Source of the DNA: Harmonia axyridis
Lineage: Eukaryota; Arthropoda; Insecta; Coleoptera; Coccinellidae
NCBI RefSeq assembly: GCF_914767665.1
Contig: NC_059504.1
Coordinates: 22,794,001 to 22,858,000 of the forward strand
Reading direction: 5' to 3'
Length of the DNA: 64,000 nucleotides
Each line of letters starts with the position of its first letter. The stretch's first letter is position 1. The notes beneath the pieces are model-generated. The model worked only from the letters and a program-made list of their open reading frames with translations, ran no database searches and had not been told where the DNA came from. A program made the translations under genes and the position numbers. This document shows positions 54,821 through 64,000 of the stretch, piece after piece.

Positions 54821-54919
54821 AAAAAACTTCGAAAGAGATCAAACTTTATCACCCTGTACCTTGAAAACAAAACGTTTGGGGGCCTATGTTTATTTTTCTA
54901 TCGTTTATGTTTGTAACTC

Positions 54920-55440
54920 CCTCAGAGCAATAAACATAGAAGTAAAATGGTCATTTTCAGTAAGCGAAGTTTATCCCCACATCAGTGATACGATATTTCA
55001 CCCAATTCGTGAGTTTCTCCACAAAGAACGCACTTCTTATGTCCCTTAGTGAATCAACGTTTCATATTTACTCAATATATTGAAATCAATACCTAAATAT
55101 ATCAGAAATTCAGAAAACAAACTTCAAGCGCGACGAACGACGTGAAACAACCGTTGACACTAGGAGAGCAAAAGTTGTCCAACCTTGGATTTCAGCAGGA
55201 AGATAAAGAAAATAATAAATATTCTGCTTATTATGAATTCGACAATTAGGAAAAATATCGGATTCCAAATATTCAAATTTGCATATTCAATCGGGAATTA
55301 CTCGAATAAATATACATTCATAATGATATAGTAAAATTGTGGATTTGAAAATATACCACAATCGGACAACGTAATCTAACCATGTTGGGGACATGTAAAA
55401 ATTGTGTATACTCCCTCTATCTATGTTTATTACTCTATGG
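54920..55440 (+). mobile_element. Family C element, copy 3
   Basis: Ends CCTCAGAGCAATAAACATAG and TATGTTTATTACTCTATGG. The minus strand near 55049 reads KGHKKCVLCGETHELGEISY H: the THAP-like start with the ATG changed to AAG. It follows D and E copies, so repeats are stacked at 54470-55440. Confidence 0.75.
54986..55049 (-). pseudogene. THAP-like zinc-finger start in family C copy 3
   Basis: KGHKKCVLCGETHELGEISY H-stop on the minus strand, differing from copy 2 at a few positions, while both Cys and the SYH element are kept. Start codon lost; not translatable as it stands. Confidence 0.45.
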
Positions 55441-55479
55441 TACCTCCAATTAGTAACTTTCTAGGATTATTATTCCGCC

Positions 55480-56110
55480 AATTAACAAATTGGCGGATGC
55501 GCCAAACATCCCAGCCATAATAATTCTCTCCGAATAGACTCGAACAGGTACACGTCATTGTGAAACAAACGTGCGAAACCGTATCGATTTCACGGAAATG
55601 GAGGACCATAAAAGAGCGAATACATTCCCCATTCACACCCGTCTCCCACCCCGAACCATCCATCCATTCCGCCGGATACACCTCCGTTAAACGGAAAATC
55701 CGAAAGAGCATCTTCCTCTTATTCTTCTCTCCAGAATAAATAGTTGGCGCGTCTCCGTCGCCGACTTTAAAACTCCGAGTGTGACATAAATGTGTCTGTT
55801 AGACGACGGGAGGGGGCGCCCGATGCGGGAGATAATATTCGTTTTCATTTCGGCGGGAAGAAATATGTCAAGGAAGCTATGGAATTCTCATTTCGCCTCT
55901 TTCGGGCGAGCTGCGCCCCTCCTCGTGCACCCGCTCGCCCCTCTCGATGCCAGGGGCGTAGGGCCCGCAGGAGCGGAAAAGAGTGAAATGTTTCGCAATC
56001 AGGACGTGGCGCGGATGGAAAAAGACGCTGTCTAATCGCCCCTCTCTTCGTGCTTATCGAATATAATAAAGGATGTGACGTTTACGGTTGAGGGATGGGA
56101 ATTGTTGTGA
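55480..56110. other. GC/CpG-rich island 25
   Basis: A 93-codon minus frame (55430-55711) and two plus frames (81 and 64 codons, 55790-56035) overlap the island; none shows a domain. CCAATTTGTTAATTGGCGG-type inverted pair near 55479-55494. Confidence 0.35.
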
Positions 56111-56439
56111 CGAGTTTTCTTCGGGAATGCTTTTCAGATAAATTGTAATTTTTTCGCCAATTTCACGACTTCGTGAACAAGGATACGTTTTGGATTTTCT
56201 CAAGACAGCATGAGTATATAGCGCCTTCGCCATTTTGTGTTTTTGCTGTGGTCTATGATCATTGATGATTCTAATCCGCTCGGAATTTGATTATAAAACC
56301 TACTTCGGTGAATTGTTCGCCCATGATGAAGAGCTCTTTAATTCTTCATATATCAGAGTGATCTCCTTCTTTTGAATTGAATTGCATGCAGTGAAAAAAC
56401 TGGATTAAAACTTAACATCTAAATGTATGTGAAATAGGT

Positions 56440-57280
56440 TCAAATGTTAGTTTTTTTTTGTAGAACTTTATGCCCTTGATAAAAAAAGTTGATCAGAAGA
56501 CTCTGGTTCAAGCTGGTTTCCAAGCTGTAGGATGTTCAAAGTAGAAATAGCGATTAAAGTTGAAAATATAATATTTTCTAGTCTGAAGGACCCGTGATCG
56601 ATGGCCAATTGCATATACATAAATTACTGTTATTATCATCATTATTATAATATTTTCATAACCTTTGAACCAGGGAACCTCGCTACTTTGCAGCTAAAAA
56701 TGCTTTTCTTCATTAATTCCTAAGGTTTTTAAATGTTTTTAGGGTCTTTACTCATAAGTTACACGACTAGGCGGAAAACGCACTTGCTTAGCTCTTTTGT
56801 TAATAGCAATAATAAATTAACAAGAAGGAACAAAGTTGCCCATATACACTTTGTATCCAATGATACTAGCAGAATCCCACTCCAGAGCAGAAATACCAGC
56901 TGGATAGTGTACTATTCAAGAATGCTATCAATATGTTATTTTGCCTTCAATATTGCATTTGAAATAGCGAAATAATAAACGAATAATGAAATTGAAACAT
57001 TGTTTGTATGTGCAAAACAGCTAAGCAGTTATATTTCTCCTAATCATGTAACTCATTAGAAAATATGATGAATACCCGTAAAAAATTATAAAACCCTAGA
57101 TAATAATGAAGAATAGCATTTTCTACTGTGAAGACTTGTTCCCTGGTTCGAATGTTATAGTTATATCCACTTTGAACAACCTATACCTAACTTGGAAACC
57201 AGCGCCGACCAGAGTCTTCTGATCAGCTTTTCTAATGAAGGGCATAAAAGTCTTCAAAAATAATAACATTTGACATTAAC
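56440..57280. mobile_element. Inverted-repeat element, about 0.84 kb
   Basis: The left arm 56440-56545 (GTTCAAATGTTAG, TTTATGCCCTTGAT, TGATCAGAAGACTCTGGT, GCTGGTTTCCAAGCT) is the imperfect inverse of 57175-57275. A second block 56665-56745 (TTTGAACCAGGGAACCT, AAATGCTTTTCTTCATTA) is the inverse of 57060-57160. The left arm holds an extra 60-80 bp. The central 56745-57060 contains an 80-codon plus frame without a domain. Probably an old DNA element with about 200-bp terminal inverted repeats. Confidence 0.65.
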
Positions 57281-57539
57281 TGGTAACCACTTCTCATACA
57301 TTCATGGTGCATTGTCCTTTATGTGATTCAAATTTTCATGATATACCTGCGTAAAAAAAGAATATGGATAATTCAGATAGTCAATGCTGGTAAAATAAAA
57401 ACTACTGAGAAATTCTAAGCAAATTTATGCTTGGAATTCTCATGACGAGTAGCGCATTCGCCATTTAGCACCTCCTAATTTTTTCATCATTATTGTACAC
57501 AAGATCCCAAATTTTGAACCGTATATCAGAGAAGAAAGA

Positions 57540-57970
57540 ATATGTCAAGAATCAAATCTCCGGGCGGACCGAAAGGTCAGAGGCATTCCATCTAGCGGCG
57601 CGTCTCGTAACGTGACAGAAACATCCGTATCACCTGCTTTTGTGATATTATAAGCGGGTTTATATTATGCCGGAATGGTTCGTACGTAATCATTCCTCCG
57701 GATTCCGGAGGCGTGAAATATCCCCGGTCGTGGTAGGAACCCCGGAGGGTTTTCACGCTCCGGGTTCTTCCTGATAGCGTAACGGACTGTATCAGTTTTT
57801 ATTTTCTTTCGGATTGAGGTGTTAACGATATCATACCGTGTATCCTGGGATTTGACTGTGGGAGTTTTATGTCACGGTGTGATGAATGTGTTCGGGGCTT
57901 TCTTTGTTTGGCCTTTTTTACGAGGTCTGTCTGTCTGGCAGTGATGATCTTCAGTCGAGGTGGGAATTGG
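57540..57970. other. GC/CpG-rich island 26 with stacked palindromes
   Basis: CCTCCGGATTCCGGAGG (57695-57711) is a near-perfect palindrome. About 30 bp on, AACCCCGGAG...CTCCGGGTT (57739-57768) forms a hairpin. No frame of note. Possible binding sites or RNA structure. Confidence 0.38.
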
Positions 57971-58089
57971 ATACGAAGAAGCGTTTCGTCGGTTTCTGAA
58001 GTTGACTAGTCATTGTCTTTCATCAATAGATAACTTTTGAAATTGAAAAAAGTTATTCGTGAAAAGCACTTACATACATTCGGGAGCTT

Positions 58090-59225
58090 TCCTACAACTT
58101 CATCCATTCATTATCCCCAACTTTAGCCTATACGCGTAGGATATCTCCTCGCCGCCGGCTTCTCACTCCCCGCTAAGAGGAACATTCACTCAATCCCAGA
58201 TATTTAAAATATCAGAAGGGTAGAGCTCGGTCGTGTTCGATGCTTGTGGTCCCCCTGGTTTCGTCGAACTTCTGGTCCTCTTACACGCGATCCTTGGACC
58301 AGTCCTTCGCTTCCTAGGAATTTTCTCACCGTCCTTGCAGTACCTAAAAAACAGCTTTTTGCATTATCTTACAAATATACTCACTAAGTCCTAATTGCTT
58401 GATATTCTTCTTGAGATTTTTGGGTACTATTCCAGTTGTTGAGATGATAATTGGAATAGTTCTCGTTGATGTCATTCCCCACTGACACTTTATCTGAAAT
58501 TCGAGGTCCCTATATTTTGAAATTTTTTCGACCTTTCTTGGACGCAGGTTGTTGTTATTTGGTATTGCTTTGTCGATGAGTTATGCTGTCTTTTGATGGT
58601 TATCGACTAGTAATATATCAGGTTTGTTGTGAGGGACTGTTTTATCAGTCAAAACTGTACGATCCCAGTACAGCTTATAGCGTTCGTTTTCCAGGATGAT
58701 CTCCGGTCGGTACTTGTAATATGGCATTTTTTCAGAATGAATTAGTTTTAATATGGTTGCCAATTCTTGGTGTAGTATCTTTCCTACTCCATCGTGTCTC
58801 TCTTTATATTCACTTCTTGCAAACATTTGACATCCTCCCGTGATATGTTAGATTGTCTCATTCGTTGGACACCGATATCGTTATCGATCGTCAGTAATAG
58901 TTCGATCCTTTATGATATGCCTGCAGTAATTCCTCGTTGAGATCACTCGATCTTGGATGGCTAAAAGAAAACCTTCCGTTTCTGGGTACAATGCACCTGA
59001 TGTGAACCAATAGTTCGACGCTTCAATATCGACATGATCCTAGTTCACCTCGTTGAAATGTCTTCCATGCAGGGGCTTCTCTCTCCATCGTTGCAATTTT
59101 TCTTGGTTTGTCTGGTGGTTGTATGAAAATTGCTCCTTGTGAAGTTGTAAAGGTGTTGATTCGTCTGCTTCGCACAGTATTTTGTAGACGTCTGATCTAC
59201 TTGCTTGACCTCTGACTAGGTTCAT
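58090..59225 (-). pseudogene. R2/R4-like non-LTR retrotransposon, C-terminal part
   Basis: Minus strand, nearly colinear: MNLVRGQASRSDVYKILCEA ... LHGRHFNEVN-stop-DHVDIEASNYWFTSGALY ... QDRVISTRNYCRHIIKDR, then RYRCPTNETI-stop-HITGGCQMF (C..C...H...C knuckle with one Cys lost to a stop), YKERHDGVGKILHQEL, VPHNKPDILLVDNHQKTA and LIDKAIPNNNNL, ending IIISTTGIVPKNLKKNIKQL. The knuckle-R/K-H-D-KPD series is that of the restriction-endonuclease-like domain of R2/R4-type elements. At least four stops. RT absent. 58090-58340 is its likely 3' UTR. Confidence 0.78.
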
Positions 59226-59479
59226 AGATACTCGTTCGCGTTCTCATTTCTCTTTTCCTCATCAATATCAACAACACTGTCAAATTTTGAAACCGAATTA
59301 TCAAACTACCATATTTTCAATATGCAACTCTGAATAATTGTGAGTAATATACAATTGTGTCATAAATATCATAAATTTAGAAAGAATATCTATTTAGAAA
59401 GATAGGTACTGACGTGACATCGGGACCTTCTGATGATACATTTCTACAGTTATGTGGTGTCTAAAGGCATAGTTGGCTG
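59226..59479. other. AT-rich spacer, nothing recognised
   Basis: Upstream side of the retroelement relic. The minus strand near 59270 (VDIDEEKRNENANEYL) may be a further degraded piece. Confidence 0.25.
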
Positions 59480-60230
59480 ATGAATGAACGAGCGCCTAAA
59501 GCTCCAGACTTTCATTCTACATTTTTCTACATAATACTCTTAAGACGATCTCGGTTTAAAAAAAATCACGTAAAGTGCCGTTTAGGGTTCGGAAAACCAG
59601 AATTACACCTAGGACCCCCAGTCTCAAGTGGAAAATTATCAATTCTCATCTCGCTTTCGTTTCTTCCGGGGCCCCAAAGTTCATTAGGAAAACATTACTT
59701 TTCTCGGGTCGTCGCGTAATTGGGTCAGTTGCCGGCCGGCAGTTTCCGGAATGCCATCGGGCATTTTTATTGCACGCTCCCGTGTGAGAGACGACCCTCG
59801 TTCCACCCCCCCTCCCCCCTAGAGCTCTCTCACGCAAACGACGCAAATTTAATTTGGGCCGAAACGGCGTTTCACGTCGGTCCGGATAATTCGCAAGAAA
59901 GAATCGCCTAAGTGGATTCATGCATTTTTATTTTCCCGAGCAACCCGACCGTCTCGAATGGGCGGCGGCGAAGAAAGGGGTGGGGGGAGTCGGCCGTTAA
60001 GGTAAATTATGGAAATCCTAGGAGACTACGAGTCCCCGGGAAGTACGATGCATTTTTCAGGACATCTCCGGGTTAGATCGGACGAAATATCGTTTTTTTT
60101 TATCCGGCGGGGAATTCTCGAGGACGGCACTGGAGGTGAGACGCGATTCGGTCGAATTATCCGGCTCGAAGGGCCAAGGTCTTGAGCTTGTAATCTTGAT
60201 GGAACTTAATGATTTCGTGATGTTAGACAC
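59480..60230. other. GC/CpG-rich island 27
   Basis: Overlapping plus frames of 79, 70 and 63 codons and a 91-codon minus frame, none with a domain. C-rich run at about 59806-59819. The island ends about 150 bp before the ratchet-like site at 60377. Confidence 0.36.
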
Positions 60231-60376
60231 TTGCGGACTTAGTCTGGAATATGGAGAATCGCAAACTTGCTAATACACCCACATATTATAGCTATACAAA
60301 GAAAATCGTTAATTTCAAAGTGAAATTTTTAGCTTCTTCTTAGTTTTTTTATAATTAATTATTTTTTTCTTTACAG

Positions 60377-60413
60377 GTAAGGGAGTTCACAACAAATTGA
60401 GAGCCCTCAAATT
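60377..60413 (+). other. Candidate recursive splice site / 37-nt micro-exon B
   Basis: A long T-rich tract ending TTTTTTTCTTTACAG|GTAAGG: a strong 3' splice site abutting a strong 5' splice site, the ratchet-point consensus. A second 5' site, ATT|GTAAGTCTG, starts at 60414. The 37 nt are open only when preceded by one nt of a codon: (G)KGVHNKLRALK. After a preceding G this begins with Gly-Lys, as the Drosophila Ubx micro-exons do for the same reason (G|GTAAG). It is frame-compatible with micro-exon A at 20100. No transcript data; the direction is inferred. Confidence 0.5.
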
Positions 60414-60554
60414 GTAAGTCTGTTCCTCCATCCTCGAACAGTTTTCGAGAAGTACCTACCTGTTTTATTTATTGGGATTAGGACGATGTGATCCGAATCG
60501 AGGTCAGAATTAATTGTAAAATGTTAATTTTACTAGAAAAGTGTTCATGTCTGC

Positions 60555-60987
60555 AATAGGGATGTTGCCTATATTTTAATATTGCTTTTAATTTGTAGAT
60601 ACGCCCTATCGCACGAAAGCCCTACAAACACGAAAAAAAAGTATTTTCATGGAAAAATATAGAAAGTACCAATGAAAAATAAGTAAATAAAAATTTTTTT
60701 CAAAATTCCCGCTGAAACGCTCCATTCTGTCACGGTATAATGGTGCCACGTGCTAACGGTCTGCCAAACTGAACTTGAATCAGTTTTTGTGCTATGACGT
60801 CAAATTGCCCTGATTGGCGTTCGCAGGCACGTGCTAGTCGATAAGAATTAATACAATTCAAATCAATTTCATTAAATTGAAATCGAGAAAAGAGATAATG
60901 AAAATGCTACTTCAGTATTTGAAAAACGGTCTTCAATGTGCAAAACCTAAATTCATTCGATTTTATTATATGACGCAACATCCTTAT
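60555..60987 (+). mobile_element. Family H inverted-repeat element, copy 2
   Basis: Ends AATAGGGATGTTGC and GCAACATCCTTATT. Colinear with 38945-39517 except for lacking the insert at 39140-39310, so it shows the simple form of the element. No coding frame. Confidence 0.75.
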
Positions 60988-61739
60988 TATAACAATACAT
61001 TTTTCGATACCTTTCATTTTTGAAAAGTTCACCATTTGTTTCAACACTAGTTGAGTTTCCAATTTTTTTTCTCTCTCTGGCCTCCTCACAAGGCTTGCAG
61101 AATTTCCGATTATTTCCGACACAACATTGATGTGTCAGAAACTGCCAAGATCTTTACACTATGAAGATGTCTTCTTGAAAGAATTTTTTCAACAATATAA
61201 ATTATTTGGGCCTTCTGCATAATATAAAAAAGATATATCTTAGAATATAGATAGAAGGAACGGAAAGTAAACATTTGTACTTTATCCCAAATACAAGACA
61301 GATGGAAGTTTAGTGTCACCAATCACAATTCAGCTAGCCGATTGTGTGTGCGAGCCATAGGCGTGGAGAATCCTGATTTAATCGTTGAATGCTTTATAGG
61401 GAATTCTTTTTCATTACTTTACAAAAGCTAAATCATTTAACTGAGAAAAACATTGACCCTTTCGAAACACGAAAGAATTTTTATGGATAAATCACATTGT
61501 TAACTGTTTTTGAGCATGAATTGATAATTTCGAAATTGATCAAATTATGTTACGCTTCTGCTTTAGTGTCCCGCCAGACAAGGAGTGTCGAATGTTGGCA
61601 TCAAAACAACTGCATCAGTCTCAAGTCGATTTCCGTTCTTCTTATTAATGTTCAAAGAGATACATCAACCTTTCAAAATGAATATACACATCGATCTTGA
61701 TAACGCGCATGGTTTTTAATCATCTTCTAATTACTTAAA
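60988..61739. other. AT-rich stretch, nothing recognised
   Basis: Two minus frames (70-71 codons) and one plus frame (67 codons) without domains. Confidence 0.25.
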
Positions 61740-62340
61740 CTCCCGTAAAGTAAAACTTTCGCTCGCGAGATAACGCCGCGTCCCCAATTTTCAGTGAAAG
61801 GTGGGCAGGCAGGTAGGGCAGATTCAACAGCCAGAAATTTCTGCAAATTTAAGACGTAACTTGGCTCATTCGTTAGTCCCGCAATCAATTAGATCGCTCG
61901 GCACAGACTACTCTCTCTCTCTCGTCCTATTTACAACTGCTCCATATTAAATTCCTCTCCACTGCCAGCCGACGCATTAAAACGGATAGTGGATCTAATG
62001 AATCATACGGCCAGGACGACGTACGTCGTCTAGAGACCCCACCGAACTTTGGACCGGCAACAATTCTGCAGATTCCCCGGAATTCGCGCTCAAACAGAGG
62101 TGCTGTTTCAATCGGTGAGGAGGGGAGAGCCATCTTTTCCTCCAAGTTTACGGAGCGTAGCTAACGGCCGCTCGCGGGGCCATCTAGCGGATAGTTTTAC
62201 GTGCCTGGAGCCTCCTTGATCTTTTGATTGCTCGAGCAAGACGGGGGCACATGTTGACATTTGGCTAAGGTCGACCGGGTCGTATTTTGCATGAGCTGAT
62301 ATTTCGCCAGCTAGCCTTTGTGGAAGTGTGAGTGGATTTC
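61740..62340. other. GC/CpG-rich island 28
   Basis: (CT)n run at about 61911-61923, a 72-codon minus frame without a domain, and AATTTAAGACGTAACTTGGC near 61845. Last island of the window. Confidence 0.33.
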
Positions 62341-63064
62341 AGGGAAAAATATATGTTTATTTATCGATTGGGAGACAATAAGTACATAGTTTAATGTACT
62401 AAGAGACAATAGTCGATTAAATCTGACGGTTGCACGATCGAAATCGTTAAGTGGTTAACGTTGTGGTATTACAGAGTTTTTTCAATCCCTGCATGCCGAT
62501 TAATACCGAGAGGTCGATCAACGAAACGAAAATAATTCTTAAAATGCAATACTGCAATCCAACTATGCACGACTGAGTTGAAAATATTACATTTGAGAAA
62601 TGAAGTGAGAGCAACCTTGCCAATCTACTAATGAAGCAATCTCAACCCAACAATTCAATAATATAATTTGAGAATTGATTGAAAAATAACCTCTTCCATA
62701 TTTTCCGCTATGATTTAGATTCAGAGCACCGAAAGAAAAATAAATTTTTGGTGTTTTGAATTGGAAGTATTGAAAATTGCAAGGAATGCTCTAAATAAAT
62801 AACTGATTTTTAATCTATTCATAGACTATAAAATTCAAGAAAAATAAAGTTCCATAAACATAGGTCTTCATACAATTTATTTTCAAGAAACGGGGTGCTA
62901 AAGTTTCTTTTCATAGGACCTTCCATTCACAAAATATTCAACTTGAATTTGGCATTTAAATTCTGAATTTAAAGTTTCAATCATGTGATGTTTCAAGTTC
63001 AAATTCAAATCTACAGAGTGATATTTTTTCTGGGACAGTTTCCGCTCATTTCGTCCATAATTTC
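62341..63064. other. AT-rich stretch, nothing recognised
   Basis: ATTTGAATTTGAACTT-type simple sequence near 62940-63010. No gene or repeat family recognised. Confidence 0.27.
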
Positions 63065-63235
63065 ATTTGGTGGATCACTGGTAGTTTATGAAAAAATGTA
63101 ATAAGAACCATTGCTCTAATACTACACTACACTTTTTTTTTTGGTTTCATGTAGTTTTGTGGTATCTGCTACCGGTTTCGAGAAAAAATTTCCAATAATT
63201 CTTTAGTTATCCTCAGGTCAATTCGACTTATTATT
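63065..63235 (-). repeat. Family E repeat, copy 3
   Basis: Inverse of 28680-28830: GGTGGATCACTGGTAGTTTA, TAGTTTTGTGGTATCTGCTA and TTCGAGAAAAAATTTCCAAT. It directly precedes family A copy 3. Confidence 0.5.
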
Positions 63236-63239
63236 TATT

Positions 63240-63655
63240 TGTATTACTTAATACAAGTGCAGAAGGCATTGATATTCTTCCACGAGTTCAAAATTCAAAA
63301 ACGAGCCATGAAGTGGCGAGTTTTGGAATGAACGAGTGGTAGAATGAGCCTTCTGTACGAGAATTATACATTATTTTCTCTAATTCATTGCATTTTCATT
63401 GAAATTAATGAAATATTCCCATAAATATAATTTAGTGGTTTTTGCATTGAAAAATGTTGGTTGGCAGAACTGATTCCTTTAAGGCAAATTGATGAATTGA
63501 CAGATAAAGCCGTGGCGGAAAGGTCGGAGTACCAACATAGAATAATAAAATATAACCATGAAAACTGTGCGTTTCTGATATATTCTCGCTCGATTTTGTT
63601 CTACAAGATGTGGAAGAATGAACGGAATAACCACAGAATTGGAGAAATTAATTAT
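63240..63655 (+). repeat. Family A element, copy 3
   Basis: Plus orientation with the complete 5' foldback (TGCAGAAGGCATTGATATTC ... GCCTTCTGTACGAG), TTTTCTCTAATTCATTGC and the far end GAATTGGAGAAATTAAT. Close to copies 1 and 2. Confidence 0.72.
63461..63650 (+). pseudogene. Family A peptide frame, copy 3
   Basis: Plus frame LAELIPLRQIDELTDKAVAE then RSEYQHRIIKYNHENCAFLI and YSRSILFYKMWKNERNNHRI, continuing into the adjacent family D frame (FTQSVAKIYEDSI). Without an ATG. Same frame intact in three copies; family unknown. Confidence 0.35.
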
Positions 63656-63800
63656 AAGTTTTGGTACTCATTTACCCAATCTGTAGCAAAAATTTATGAA
63701 GATTCGATAATCTGGTATAATCTTCACAGAAATTAGAACTGCAAGAAGGTTCTTGTAGGACTACAAAAAGGTTCTTGTATTTCGAAAACATGTTGATAGC
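63655..63800 (+). repeat. Family D repeat, copy 4
   Basis: TTTGGTACTCATTTACCCAA then GATTCGATAATCTGGTATAA and TTGTATTTCGAAAACATGTT. It follows A copy 3 without a gap, so the two may be parts of one larger element. The last 200 bp of the window show nothing. Confidence 0.5.
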
Positions 63801-64000
63801 ACTTTTATTCTTCAAATTATCCAAGGATTCTTATTATCCTTTGTACATCCAATGTAGTAACATTGTGTTTAAGGAAGGCAAAGTCATCAATAATGTCTTA
63901 AAATGGGTGCATGCTTCTCAGAAACATTTATGCTTCATTTAGGAAGTCGGTACACTAATAAATTTTTAAAATTTCGGTTAATGTTTTATTATCGTATTTT

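Noticed and set aside
1..64000. tRNA, rRNA or other known structured RNA genes
   Set aside because: None recognised by eye on either strand; a covariance-model scan would be needed to exclude short ones.

Overview
The window looks like nuclear DNA of an insect or close arthropod relative. I see no intact host gene, no rRNA or tRNA gene and no prokaryotic gene organisation. About 30 GC- and CpG-rich single-copy islands (roughly 0.3-0.7 kb each) alternate with AT-rich stretches packed with transposable-element relics. The relics include mariner (IS630-Tc1), RTE-like, RNase-H-bearing (jockey/I/R1-like) and restriction-endonuclease-like (R2/R4-type) non-LTR retrotransposons, Penelope-like elements, and several families of short inverted-repeat elements. 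A beetle or hemipteran would fit, but the order cannot be fixed from this sequence.

Recognisable coding relics: a jockey-like RT fragment (8068-8290, -), an RNase-H/Cys-knuckle tail (9390-10000, -), an RTE-like RT tail (12463-13230, -), a short RT-like fragment (21708-21860, +) with a relative at 43441-43640, a mariner with both ends (22051-22917, -), two Penelope-like inverted dimers (26588-27001 and 31557-32738), a second mariner (49335-50015, +), another RNase-H tail (52600-53260, +) and an R2/R4-like C-terminus (58090-59225, -). All are truncated or carry stops or frameshifts. Non-coding repeats are named by letter here: A (5 main copies), B (5 plus a fragment), C (4, carrying a THAP-like zinc-finger start), D, E, F, G, H, K and L. 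B copy 4 (31255-33363) contains a Penelope-like dimer flanked by a 17-bp target duplication.

The islands carry no convincing protein. Long open frames inside them overlap on both strands, as expected of GC-rich DNA. Many contain TAAT-type homeodomain cores and short palindromes, so they are candidates for conserved regulatory DNA around or inside a developmental gene. Two places on the + strand, 20100-20137 and 60377-60413, have a pyrimidine-rich tract ending in ACAG followed at once by a 5' splice-like GT(T/A)AG, then a second 5' splice-like site 37-38 nt on. This is the layout of recursive (ratchet) splice sites or resplicable micro-exons of very long introns, so the window may be a 64-kb slice of a giant + strand intron.

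Most interesting: the paired ratchet/micro-exon candidates; two outward-facing Penelope-like dimers with target duplications and a shared hammerhead-like core, also present in a third element; a short transposon whose copies keep a THAP-like start; a mariner with a paralogous empty site; and a protein-like frame at 26343-26590 cut by one Penelope-like insertion. Coordinates of repeats are by-eye estimates, good to about 5-20 bp unless a junction is stated.
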